Shown here: positions 40,797 through 49,042 of the stretch, in pieces
How positions within the stretch are numbered: the first letter of the stretch is position 1
Layout of the letters: each line of letters starts with the position of its first letter
Assembly (NCBI GenBank): GCA_035547835.1
Contig: DASZTW010000006.1
Location: forward strand, 67,001-131,000
Direction: 5' to 3'
DNA length: 64,000 nt
Source of the DNA: Acidimicrobiales bacterium
Lineage (GTDB): Bacteria > Actinomycetota > Acidimicrobiia > Acidimicrobiales > Iamiaceae
Program-made: the position numbers and the translations under genes
Notes under the pieces: model-generated
What the model saw: the letters and a program-made list of their open reading frames with translations, nothing else
Told to the model about the DNA's origin: nothing
The model's database searches: none

Positions 40797-40835
40797 CAAG
40801 CTCAGACCCTGCACCCACGAGCGAGCGGAGGCACC

Positions 40836-42239
40836 GTGCCGATCACATTCGAGCTCACCCGAGAGCTGCCGGCCCACGCCGAGGTGACCGTCGAAGGCGT
40901 CGCCGCCAACGCGGAGCTGCCCGAGGCGGTTGCCGAGTACGCCAAGACGGTCGACTTCGACGGCAAGGTCGGTCAGATCCTGTGGCTGCCGGGCCGCCTG
41001 CTCGTCGGGCTCGGCGAGGTCGCCGAAGGCGGAGTGCCCAACAGCGAGAACCTCCGCCGCGCCGCAACGGCCGCCGGCCGTGCCCTCAAGCGCAACCACT
41101 TCGTGGCCACCAACCTGCCACCGAGCCAAGCGGTGGCCGAAGGCTTCGTGCTCGGCGCGTACTCGTTTGACAAGTACAAGCGCGACGCCAAGGCCTCCGA
41201 GCTCGAGCGGGTGATCGTGGTCGGCACCGGCGGGGCGCGCGCCAAGGCCGCGCTCGACCGCGGCGCGCGGATCGCCCAGGCCGTCTGCGCCGCGCGCGAC
41301 CTGGTGAACGAGCCGGGCGGCACGCTCGTGCCGGCGGTGCTCGCCGAGTCGATCGCCGCGTTGGCCAGGTCGGGCGGTGCAGTCGCCACCATCCACGACG
41401 CCAAGTCGATCGAGCGGCTGGGCTACTCCGGCCTGCTCGCCGTGAACCGCGGGTCACAGCACGAGCCGCGGTTCGTGGAGCTCACGTACGAGCCCGAAGG
41501 CCGCAGCCGCGGCACCCTCGCCCTGGTCGGCAAAGGCATCACGTTCGATTCCGGGGGGCTGTCGCTGAAGCCCAACGCGTCGATGCTCACCATGAAGATG
41601 GACATGGCTGGCGCCGCCGCGGTGGCCGCGGCGGTCTCCGCCGCGCGTGACCTCGGGGTCAAGACCCGGGTGCGGGCCTTCCTCCCGCTCACCGACAACA
41701 TGACGGGCGGCGACGCGCAGCGCCTCGGCGACGTCATCACGTACTCCGACGGCACCACGGTCGAAGTGCTCAACACCGATGCCGAAGGCCGGCTGATCCT
41801 CGCCGATGGGTTGCTGGCGGCCGCCGCCGAGTCGCCCCACGCGATCGTCGACGTCGCCACCCTCACCGGCGCGGCGATGGTGGCGCTCGGCCGCAAGGTC
41901 GCCGCGGTGCTGTCCAACCACGACGGCTTCGCCGAGCAGGTCCGGGCCGCGGGCGACGCGGTCGACGAGCGCCTGTGGCCGCTGCCCCTGCACCGCGAGT
42001 ACCGCAAGGACCTCGACTCGAAGATCGCCGACTTGAAGAACGTCGGCGGTGCGTACGGCGGCACCATCGTGGCGGGCCTGTTCCTCGCGGAGTTCGTCGG
42101 CGACACGCCGTGGGCGCACCTCGACATCGCGGGCCCGGCGTTCGCCGAGAGCCAGGACCAGGACTTCCCCGCCGGCGGCACCGGCTTCGCGGTGCGCACG
42201 CTCATCGAGCTGATGGCGAAGTTCACCCACCCGCACTGA
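40836..42239 (+). CDS. pepA: Leucyl aminopeptidase (M17)
   Basis: A 467-residue M17 aminopeptidase that removes N-terminal residues in cytosolic peptide turnover. The signature NTDAEGRLILADGLLAAA (about residues 311-328) supplies two metal ligands. ALVGKGITFDSGGLSLKPNASMLTMKMDMAGAAAV (about residues 229-263) supplies the others and the catalytic Lys. The N-terminal macro-like domain is typical. The ATG at 40836 follows GAGCGGAGG. It converges with kstR. No functional link to the sterol region is evident. Confidence 0.95.
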   Translation: MPITFELTRELPAHAEVTVEGVAANAELPEAVAEYAKTVDFDGKVGQILWLPGRLLVGLGEVAEGGVPNSENLRRAATAAGRALKRNHFVATNLPPSQAVAEGFVLGAYSFDKYKRDAKASELERVIVVGTGGARAKAALDRGARIAQAVCAARDLVNEPGGTLVPAVLAESIAALARSGGAVATIHDAKSIERLGYSGLLAVNRGSQHEPRFVELTYEPEGRSRGTLALVGKGITFDSGGLSLKPNASMLTMKMDMAGAAAVAAAVSAARDLGVKTRVRAFLPLTDNMTGGDAQRLGDVITYSDGTTVEVLNTDAEGRLILADGLLAAAAESPHAIVDVATLTGAAMVALGRKVAAVLSNHDGFAEQVRAAGDAVDERLWPLPLHREYRKDLDSKIADLKNVGGAYGGTIVAGLFLAEFVGDTPWAHLDIAGPAFAESQDQDFPAGGTGFAVRTLIELMAKFTHPH

Positions 42240-42309
42240 GCCTGGCGGAGGGCCAAGCAGCCCCGGGCGTGCCGGGCGACCGGTGTCCGACCTCCGTGGG
42301 CCCCGGCCG

Positions 42310-42894
42310 CTACTCGACGTGGTCGAGCATCAGATGGCAGGCGGTCTCGACATCGTCGGCCGCCGCGGCGATGTCGCCGCTCCCGTTGATCCAGATGATC
42401 AACGCCGAGTACCAGACGTGGGTGAGCACCATGATCACCTGGTCGGCAAATGCCTGGTCGAGATCGTCGGACATCGCCCGCGACAGCACTCGACCCATCG
42501 ATTCGCCGACCTGGCGCTGGGGCACGGCGGTGGCCGGATCAGCCGACACGAGCGCGGTCACCACCGCTTCGGCCAGTCGGGGTTGGCGCTGCATCGCCCG
42601 GTGCGCTCGACGCAAGATGTCGGCGACCCGCTCCGCGGTCGTGGCCCCGGTCGGCGGCCGGCGCGAGATCTGCTGTTCGAGCACGTCGACCCACGACACC
42701 AGCGCGGCCGCGAGCAGATGGTCCTTCGAGGAGAAGTACCGGTAGATGGTGCCGAGCGCCACGCCCGCCTCGCGGCCAACGTCGCGCATCTGCACCGCGT
42801 CGTAGCCACCGTCGGCCGCCAGCGCGAGCGCGGCTTCGACGACCCGCTGGCGGCGGGCAGCCTGGCCCTGGGGCAGGTCCTCCGCGTCGAACAT
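42310..42894 (-). CDS. kstR: KstR-type TetR repressor of sterol/lipid catabolism
   Basis: A 194-residue TetR protein closely resembling mycobacterial KstR. The DNA-binding stretch GGYDAVQMRDVGREAGVALGTIYRYFSSKDHLLAAAL (residues 28-64) is nearly the KstR sequence from memory, and RAHRAMQRQPRLAEAVVTALVSADP matches its ligand domain. KstR represses cholesterol uptake and catabolism genes until a 3-oxo-sterol-CoA binds. It lies 10 bases after an acyl-CoA dehydrogenase that has a KstR-like box in front, implying autoregulation. Five such boxes occur in the window. Orthology rests on recalled sequences, not a search. Confidence 0.85.
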   Translation of the reverse strand: MFDAEDLPQGQAARRQRVVEAALALAADGGYDAVQMRDVGREAGVALGTIYRYFSSKDHLLAAALVSWVDVLEQQISRRPPTGATTAERVADILRRAHRAMQRQPRLAEAVVTALVSADPATAVPQRQVGESMGRVLSRAMSDDLDQAFADQVIMVLTHVWYSALIIWINGSGDIAAAADDVETACHLMLDHVE

Positions 42895-42904
42895 CGGGGC
42901 GAGG

Positions 42905-44131
42905 CTAACGACCCGCGCGGACGAGGTCGCGGAACGGGACGTCGCGGTCGGCGCGCACTTCGCCAGGTAGCCCCAGGCTCCGTTCGGCCACCGCGTTGCG
43001 CTGCATCTCGTCGGTGCCCCCGCCGATCGACAGCGACAGCGACATCAGCATCCGGCCTTGCCAGAACGTGTCGGCGTCCGGCCCTCGCCACAGCATCCCG
43101 CCCGGCCCCGCCAAGTCGGTGCCGATCTGGGCCATGGACTTCACGTGCTGCGTGTACACGAGCTTCATGATCGAGGCTTCCGGCCCGGGCGCTCGGCCCT
43201 GGCTCACCGCGGTCTGCATGCGGTAGCGGAGGAAGCGGAGGATGTGGTGGCGCACGAACGCCGCGGCCAGACGCTGGCGCATCACGGGCTCGCCGGTGCG
43301 GCCGAGCGCTCGCGCCCGGTCGACGAGCTGGAGGAACTCGTCGCCCTTGCTCGACCCGCCGATGGCGGCGCGCTCGTTCGACAAGGTGGTCACGGCGACG
43401 CGCCAGCCACCGTCGACGTCGCCCACGACGTTGGCTGCCGGGATGCGCACCTGGTCGAGGAAGACCTCGTTGAAGTGCGACAGCGTGTTCATCTGGACGA
43501 GCGGTCGCACCGTGATGCCGGGGCTGCGCATGTCGACCACGAAGAACGTGATGCCCTGGTGCTTGGGTTGGTCGGGATCCGTGCGGGCGAGGAGGATGCC
43601 CCAGTCGCTCTCGGCCGCGCTCGACGTCCACACCTTCTGGCCGGTCACCACGAACTCGTCACCGTCGCGCACGGCACGAGTGGTGATGCCGGCGAGGTCG
43701 GACCCCGCGGCCGGCTCACTGAACAACTGGCACCACAGCTCGTCGCCGCGCAGCATGGCCGGCAAGAACCGCCGTTGTTGCTCCGGGGTGCCGTGACGCA
43801 TGAGCGTCGGTGCCACCATGCCGTGGGCCACGGCGAACACACCCACCGACACGCCGAACCCGGTCATCTCCTGGTTGAACACGGCCTGCTCGATGGCCGG
43901 ACGACCCTGCCCGCCGAAGGCCACCGGCCACGCCAGACCCGCCCAACCGCCCTCGTGCAACGCGCGCTGCCAACGCTTGCAGTTCTCGGCGTGCTCGGCT
44001 TCGGTGAACTGGCCGTTCAGGTAGCCGTCGGAAAAGTCATCCGCGCTCCCCCTGGCCGGGGCGTTCGCTTCGAGCCAGGCCCGAGCCCGCGCCCGGAACT
44101 CGGCCTCCTCCGGCGTGTCCCCGAAATCCAT
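42905..44131 (-). CDS. Acyl-CoA dehydrogenase (KstR-regulated)
   Basis: A 408-residue acyl-CoA dehydrogenase. Landmarks are WCQLFSEPAAGSDLAGITT (FAD/substrate loop, about residues 129-147), VTGQKVWTSSAAESDWGILLARTD, and the C-terminal SLSIGGGTDEMQRNAVAERSLGLP. It starts MDFGDTPEEAEFRARARAWLEANAP, as sterol-side-chain dehydrogenases of the FadE group often do. In mycobacteria these work as heterotetramers of two different subunits, and no second subunit is adjacent. It is the promoter-proximal gene of the operon with kstR, with a KstR-like palindrome 12 bases before its ATG. Confidence 0.92.
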   Translation of the reverse strand: MDFGDTPEEAEFRARARAWLEANAPARGSADDFSDGYLNGQFTEAEHAENCKRWQRALHEGGWAGLAWPVAFGGQGRPAIEQAVFNQEMTGFGVSVGVFAVAHGMVAPTLMRHGTPEQQRRFLPAMLRGDELWCQLFSEPAAGSDLAGITTRAVRDGDEFVVTGQKVWTSSAAESDWGILLARTDPDQPKHQGITFFVVDMRSPGITVRPLVQMNTLSHFNEVFLDQVRIPAANVVGDVDGGWRVAVTTLSNERAAIGGSSKGDEFLQLVDRARALGRTGEPVMRQRLAAAFVRHHILRFLRYRMQTAVSQGRAPGPEASIMKLVYTQHVKSMAQIGTDLAGPGGMLWRGPDADTFWQGRMLMSLSLSIGGGTDEMQRNAVAERSLGLPGEVRADRDVPFRDLVRAGR

Positions 44132-44142
44132 CGGCCCGAGAG

Positions 44143-44156
44143 TAGAACACGTTCTC
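44143..44156. promoter_or_regulatory. KstR-type operator before the acyl-CoA dehydrogenase-kstR operon
   Basis: TAGAACACGTTCTC matches TNNAACNNGTTNNA except the final base. The inner AGAAC-AC-GTTCT is a perfect palindrome. It lies 12 bases upstream of the dehydrogenase ATG on the minus strand, suitable for autorepression. Confidence 0.75.
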
Positions 44157-44172
44157 GTCCCAACCCCCGTCC

Positions 44173-44219
44173 TGCTGTGAGCACTTGGCCACCCACCAGG
44201 TGGCTAACTGCTCACAGCA
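44173..44219. repeat. Hairpin element (CTGTGAGCA family) containing a stop codon
   Basis: TGCTGTGAGCACTTGGCCACC and its partner GGTGGCTAACTGCTCACAGCA pair at all but two of 21 positions, with a 5-base loop. The right arm supplies the last codons (A-V-S-S) and the TAG of the alpha/beta hydrolase gene. Confidence 0.8.
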
Positions 44220-45457
44220 CGGGATTTCGGGGGGGACTTGGCGGCGGGGTCGGCCTCGAGGCGGCTTGTATGGACCCAATGGAGGAAGCGCTCGATCGCC
44301 TCGACCACCGGCAGGGACCGCAGCGACGGGAACATGTCGAAGGCGTGCTGCGCGCCGTGCAGCTCGGCATAGAGCACCGGTTGGCGGGACGCGGCGCGGA
44401 CCGCGTCGACGAACGTGCGGGCGTCGGCCACGGGCGCCAAGGTGTCGCGGTCGCCGTGCACCACGAGCATCGGTGGTGCGTCGGCGTTGGCCTGGTCGAT
44501 GGGTGAGGCGTCGCGGAACAAGTCGGGCTGCTCGTCGTGGAACGCCTTCATCACCCACGGCTCGAGGAACGTCGGCACCCAGTCGTCGTGCATCGACCGG
44601 TTGCGGTTGGTGAAGTCGTACACGCCGTAGATCGGGACCGCGCCCTGGACGCTGGTGTCGGCGTCCTCGAACCCGGGTTGGTACCGGGGGTCGTTCTGGG
44701 TGAGCGCCACCAGCGAGCTGAGGTGGCCGCCGGCGGAGTTCCCGGTCACGCACACGAAGTCGGGGTCGATCCCCCACTCCTCTGCGTGCTCGCGGGTCCA
44801 CGCCAGCGCCCGTTTGCAGTCGACGAGGAAATCGGGCCAACCGGCCGCCGGGGCGAGGCGGTAGTCGGTGTCGACCCACACCCACCCGTTGGCGACGAGG
44901 TGGTTCCGCAGCGGGATGCTCTGCATCTGGCGGAACCCGAGGACCCAGGCGCCCCCGTGGATCTGCAGGATCGTCGGGCGACGATCACCCGGCTTCATGT
45001 CGACCGGGTGGAAGACGTCGAGCGTGAGGCGCCGCCCGCCGGCCCGAGCGAACACGATGTTGCGCTTCGACGCCACGCCCTTGGCCCGATGGACGAACGG
45101 CATGAGGAGGGCACCCCGCGACAAGCGCGACCCGGCCTCGGCGCCGATCGTGTCGACCAGCGCGGCCCGCATGGTCGACGCGCTCCGCTGGGCCTGCGCC
45201 ACCATGGCGAGCAGGCCCACCCACGACAGCGCGCACAGCACCAGCCCGACCCACCCCGGCGCCGAGCCCAGCGCGCCGAACACGCACAACACTGCAGCGA
45301 TCGCCGCTTGGCCCAGCAACAGTTGGGGCGCGAGCTCGATCGTGAGCCACGAGGCGAAGAAGCTCGGCGCGACCAGCCACCGGTTGCGGCTGGGGTACCG
45401 GGCGTTCACCGTGAAGAGCGCGCTCACGCTGCCGAGCGCCAGCAGAACCCATCCCAT
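44204..45457 (-). CDS. Membrane-anchored alpha/beta hydrolase (HSL/BD-FAE-like esterase)
   Basis: A 417-residue esterase or lipase. Residues 1-95 hold three or four membrane segments (GWVLLALGSVSALFTV, APSFFASWLTIELAPQLLLGQAAIAAVLCVFGALG, GWVGLVLCALSWVGLLAMVAQ). The hydrolase domain follows with the oxyanion motif QIHGGAWVLGF (about residue 171), the nucleophile elbow CVTGNSAGGHLSSL (about residue 240), an Asp in VVHGDRDTLAP and a His in GAQHAFDMF. ATG 45457 is chosen; the longer frame would cross the promoter region. It diverges from the WS/DGAT gene by 118 bp, suggesting storage-lipid turnover. Its stop lies inside an inverted-repeat element. Confidence 0.88.
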   Translation of the reverse strand: MGWVLLALGSVSALFTVNARYPSRNRWLVAPSFFASWLTIELAPQLLLGQAAIAAVLCVFGALGSAPGWVGLVLCALSWVGLLAMVAQAQRSASTMRAALVDTIGAEAGSRLSRGALLMPFVHRAKGVASKRNIVFARAGGRRLTLDVFHPVDMKPGDRRPTILQIHGGAWVLGFRQMQSIPLRNHLVANGWVWVDTDYRLAPAAGWPDFLVDCKRALAWTREHAEEWGIDPDFVCVTGNSAGGHLSSLVALTQNDPRYQPGFEDADTSVQGAVPIYGVYDFTNRNRSMHDDWVPTFLEPWVMKAFHDEQPDLFRDASPIDQANADAPPMLVVHGDRDTLAPVADARTFVDAVRAASRQPVLYAELHGAQHAFDMFPSLRSLPVVEAIERFLHWVHTSRLEADPAAKSPPKSRAVSS

Positions 45458-45575
45458 GCGGGGAGTCTTGCCGCACACGCTCCCACCGGCCAGATCGTGG
45501 AGGATCGAAGGTGCGGCACGGCGAACCGGGTGGAAAACTCGCGTCCCTCGACCATTCCCCGACAGGGAGGGCCCC

Positions 45576-47231
45576 ATGAAGCGGCTTTCTGGCCTCGACG
45601 CCTCGTTTCTGTACTTGGAAACGCCCTCCCATCACATGCACGTGTGCATGACGATGGTGCTCGACCCGTCGACCATGCCCGGCGGGTACTCCTTCGAGCG
45701 GCTCCGCGACTTCATCGAGTCCAAGCAAGACCTCCCGCTGTTCCGTCGCCGCATCGCCGAGGTGCCGTTCCGCCTCGCGCACCCGGTGTGGGTCGACGAC
45801 CCGACTTTCGACCTCGACTACCACTTGCGACGCATCGGCGCGCCCTCGCCCGGCGGTCGCCGCGAGCTCGGCGCGCTGGCGGCTCAGATCGCCGGCACCC
45901 CGCTCGACCGCAGCCGGCCGCTGTGGGAGATGTGGGTGATCGAGAACCTCAGGCACGGCCGGATCGGCGTGGTCACCAAGGTGCATCACGCCGCGGTCGA
46001 CGGCGTGTCGGGCGCCGACATCATGATGAACCTGTTCGACCTGACCCCCGACGGCGGGGGTCGGGGTGCGGCGGCCGACCTCGCGGCGCTCACTGGCGAG
46101 CCGGTGCCCGAGCAGCAGTTCGACCCGCGCGACGACCACATCCCCACCGACCTCGAGCTGGTGCAGCACGCGGTCCGCTCCCGCGTTCGCAAGGCCACCG
46201 GCCTGCTGCCCCTGCTGCGCACCACCGTCGAGTCGGTGAACAACGTGATCCAGGGCCGCCGCGACCCGACCAAGGGCGTGGGGGCCGTGCCGCTGACCGC
46301 GCCGCGCTGCCCGTGGAACGAGTCGGTCACCGCGCACCGCTCGGTGGGTCTCGCGCGCGTCTCGCTCGACGACATCAAGGAAGTGAAGACCGCGTTCGAC
46401 GTGAAGGTGAACGACGTTGTGCTCGCGCTGTGCGCCGGCATGTTGCGCCGCTACCTCGACCACCATGGCGGCGTCCCCGATACACCGCTGCTCGTCACGT
46501 GCCCGATCTCGGTCCACGACGGCACCGAGCGCGAGTCGATCAACCAGGTGTCGGCGATGTTCGTGTCGCTCGCCACCGACATCGCCGATCCCGGCGAGCG
46601 CCTGCTGGCGATCGCCGAGTCCACCAAGGGAGCCAAAGAGGAGCACAAGGCGATCGGAGCGGAGACCTTGATGGGCTGGGCCGAGTACGCGCCGCCCAAC
46701 GTCTTCAACCTGGCGGCCCGCCTCTACTCGGGTTGGTCGCTCGCGGGCCGCCACCGGCCTGTGCACAACGCGGTCGTGTCCAACGTGCCCGGCCCGCCGT
46801 TCCCGATGTACTTCGCGGGGGCCGAGATGCTCGCCACGTACCCGCTGGGCCCCGTGATGGAGGGCTGTGGCCTCAACATCACGGTGTTCAGCTACCAGGA
46901 CAACGTCGACATCGGGCTCGTGGTGTGCCGCGAGCTGGTGCCCGACGTGTGGGACATGGCCGCTGGCGCCGGACCCGCCATGGCCGAGTTGCTCGCCGCC
47001 GCCCGGACCCGCAGCGGCGCGTCGAACGGCAAGGCCGCGACGGCGGCGGCCGGGCAGGCCGCGCCCGCCGCCACCGGATCGTCGGCCAAGCCCGCGCCCA
47101 CCAAGCGGGCGGGCACCAAGCGGGCGGGCACCAAGGCCACCACGGCCAGACGGGCGACGAAGGCGTCGACCGCCACGCCCGCCACACGCAAGCGGGCCGC
47201 GGCCACCCGCGCCGCCAAGCCCAAGTCGTAG
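45576..47231 (+). CDS. Wax ester synthase/diacylglycerol acyltransferase with histone-like tail
   Basis: A 551-residue WS/DGAT that makes triacylglycerol or wax ester from acyl-CoA. The catalytic motif HHAAVDG (about residues 135-141) and start MKRLSGLDASFLYLETPSHHMHV are typical, as are NDVVLALCAGMLRRYL and the VVSNVPGPPFPMYFAGA block. Residues 480-551 are unusual: an Ala/Lys/Arg/Thr-rich tail with KRAGTK repeats and ending RAAKPKS, like histone H1 or Lsr2/HupB tails. This could bind DNA or acidic surfaces. RBS CAGGGAGGG precedes the ATG at 45576. It diverges from a membrane esterase and precedes the FadD19-like gene by 90 bp. Confidence 0.9.
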   Translation: MKRLSGLDASFLYLETPSHHMHVCMTMVLDPSTMPGGYSFERLRDFIESKQDLPLFRRRIAEVPFRLAHPVWVDDPTFDLDYHLRRIGAPSPGGRRELGALAAQIAGTPLDRSRPLWEMWVIENLRHGRIGVVTKVHHAAVDGVSGADIMMNLFDLTPDGGGRGAAADLAALTGEPVPEQQFDPRDDHIPTDLELVQHAVRSRVRKATGLLPLLRTTVESVNNVIQGRRDPTKGVGAVPLTAPRCPWNESVTAHRSVGLARVSLDDIKEVKTAFDVKVNDVVLALCAGMLRRYLDHHGGVPDTPLLVTCPISVHDGTERESINQVSAMFVSLATDIADPGERLLAIAESTKGAKEEHKAIGAETLMGWAEYAPPNVFNLAARLYSGWSLAGRHRPVHNAVVSNVPGPPFPMYFAGAEMLATYPLGPVMEGCGLNITVFSYQDNVDIGLVVCRELVPDVWDMAAGAGPAMAELLAAARTRSGASNGKAATAAAGQAAPAATGSSAKPAPTKRAGTKRAGTKATTARRATKASTATPATRKRAAATRAAKPKS

Positions 47232-47308
47232 ACCGGGCCCTCACCCGCGCCGGGCCTCGGCCCGCCAGACCCGTCGCCCTGCTGGGTCCAACGCCGGGAC
47301 ACGCGCGC

Positions 47309-47322
47309 TAGAACGTGTTTCA
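47309..47322. promoter_or_regulatory. KstR-type operator abutting the FadD19-like start codon
   Basis: TAGAACGTGTTTCA fits TNNAACNNGTTNNA at all fixed positions. Its last base is the A of the ATG at 47322, so repressor binding would cover the start region. The message is therefore probably leaderless or begins inside the operator. Confidence 0.75.
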
Positions 47323-48938
47323 TGGCCTTCAACATCGCCGACCTGTTCGAGCACGCGGTCGACGTCGTCCCTGACCGGCTGGCGCTCGTGGCCGGGCCAC
47401 GGCGGCCGACGTACGCCGAGCTCGACGAGCGGGCCACCCGCTTCGCCCACCATCTCGCCGGCCAGGGCATCGGCGTCGGCGACCACGTCGGGATCTACGG
47501 CCTGAACTCCGAAGCGTGGGTGGTGGCGATGCTGGCCGCCTTCAAGATCCGTGCGGTGCCGATCAACGTCAACTTCCGCTACGTCGCCGACGAGTTGCGC
47601 TACCTGTTCGACAACGCCGACCTCGTCGGCCTGGTGTTCGACGCCACCTTCGCACCCCGCGTCGCCGAGGTGGCGCCCGAGCTGCCGGCCCTGCGCACGT
47701 TCGTGGTGATCGACGACGGGTCCGGCACCGACGCCTCGGCGCTCGGCGCGGTGCCGTTCGAGGACGCTGTGGCCGCGGGAAGCGCCGACCGCGACTTCGG
47801 CCCGCGCTCCCCCGACGACTTGTACGTGCTGTACACGGGCGGCACGACCGGCATGCCCAAAGGCGTGCTGTGGCGCCAAGAAGACGTGTACTACGCCCTC
47901 GGCGGCGGCGTCGACGCGTACACCGGCCACCACGTGACCGACGAGTTCGAGCCGGCAGAGAAGGCGAGGACCTCCGAGTCGCCGATGATCTCGTTCTGCA
48001 CGCCGCCGCTCATGCACGGGGCCGCGCAGTGGGGCACGCTGCGGATGTTCTTCGAAGGCAACACGGTGGTGTTCATCCCGAAGTTCTCGGCCGAGGCGGC
48101 CTGGCAACTCGTCGACGACGAGAAGGTCCAGACGATGTTCATCACCGGCGACGCCATGGCCCGCCCGCTCATCGAGGCACTCGACGCCGAACCTGACCGC
48201 TGGGACTTGTCGTCACTGTTCGTGCTGTCGAGCTCGGCCGTGAGCTTCTCGCCGGTGCTCAAGCAGCGGTTCCTCGACCGCTTCCCCGGGCTGATCCTCG
48301 TGGACGCGATCGGTTCGACCGAGACCGGCCACAACGGGCAGGCGATCATCCCCTCGGGCGCCGAGCGCAAAGAAGGCATCGGCGTGAGCGTCGAAGGGCT
48401 CGAAGGCAGCTTCGTGCTCGGCGAGGACCTCAGCCCGCTCCCGGCCGGGTCGCCCGAAGTCGGCAGGCTCGCCCGCGCCGGCAACATCCCGCTCGGCTAC
48501 CACAAGGACCCCGAGCGGACGGCCCGCACGTTCGTGACCGGCCCCGACGGCACCCGCTACGCCATGCCCGGCGACTGGGCCCGCCACGAAGCCGACGGCA
48601 CGATCACGTTGCTGGGCCGTGGCTCGGCATCGATCAACTCCGGCGGCGAGAAGATCTACCCCGAAGAAGTCGAAGGCGCGCTGAAGGACCACCCGGCGAT
48701 CGCCGACGCGATCGTGGTCGGCGTGACCGACGAGCGCTGGGGCCAAGCGGTGTGCGCGCTGCTCCAGCTGGTCGACGGGCAAGCCGCGCCCACGCTCGAC
48801 GCGGTGCAGGAGCACTGCCGGGCGCGCATCGCCCGCTACAAAGTGCCGCGCAAGCTCGTGATCGTCGACACGGTCGTCCGCTCGCCGAGCGGCAAACCCG
48901 ACTACCCCTGGGCCACCAAGATCGCGGAGGGTGTCTGA
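47322..48938 (+). CDS. Acyl-CoA synthetase, FadD19-like (steroid side-chain)
   Basis: A 538-residue ANL-family ligase that activates a carboxylic acid with ATP and CoA. The P-loop is YVLYTGGTTGMPKGVLWRQED (about residues 168-188). The adenylation core is SSTETGHN-like (DAIGSTETGHNGQ), and the C-terminal hinge/Lys motif is GRGSASINSGGEKIYPEEVEGALKDHP with the catalytic Lys in SPSGKPDYPWATK. The N-terminus FNIADLFEHAVDVVPDRLALV and several long stretches resemble mycobacterial FadD19, which activates C26/C24 sterol side chains. A KstR-type box precedes it. Its stop overlaps a 34-residue ORF that leads into egtB. Confidence 0.9.
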   Translation: MAFNIADLFEHAVDVVPDRLALVAGPRRPTYAELDERATRFAHHLAGQGIGVGDHVGIYGLNSEAWVVAMLAAFKIRAVPINVNFRYVADELRYLFDNADLVGLVFDATFAPRVAEVAPELPALRTFVVIDDGSGTDASALGAVPFEDAVAAGSADRDFGPRSPDDLYVLYTGGTTGMPKGVLWRQEDVYYALGGGVDAYTGHHVTDEFEPAEKARTSESPMISFCTPPLMHGAAQWGTLRMFFEGNTVVFIPKFSAEAAWQLVDDEKVQTMFITGDAMARPLIEALDAEPDRWDLSSLFVLSSSAVSFSPVLKQRFLDRFPGLILVDAIGSTETGHNGQAIIPSGAERKEGIGVSVEGLEGSFVLGEDLSPLPAGSPEVGRLARAGNIPLGYHKDPERTARTFVTGPDGTRYAMPGDWARHEADGTITLLGRGSASINSGGEKIYPEEVEGALKDHPAIADAIVVGVTDERWGQAVCALLQLVDGQAAPTLDAVQEHCRARIARYKVPRKLVIVDTVVRSPSGKPDYPWATKIAEGV

Positions 48939-49042
48939 TGCAGAACCGCATGGTCGACATGTTCGGGTTGGAATTGAGCTGTCTCGACCTGCCACCGATC
49001 CGCGACGACGAGTGGGTGCATGCCCAGTTCGGGCACGACTGA
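48938..49042 (+). CDS. 34-residue ORF between the FadD19-like gene and egtB
   Basis: A short frame reading MQNRMVDMFGLELSCLDLPP and ending WVHAQFGHD. TGATG overlaps join it to the ligase stop (48936-48940) and to the egtB start (49040-49044), so ribosomes could pass through all three. Third positions are mostly G/C. I recognise no family. It may be a real microprotein or only a coupling device. Confidence 0.5.
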   Translation: MQNRMVDMFGLELSCLDLPPIRDDEWVHAQFGHD

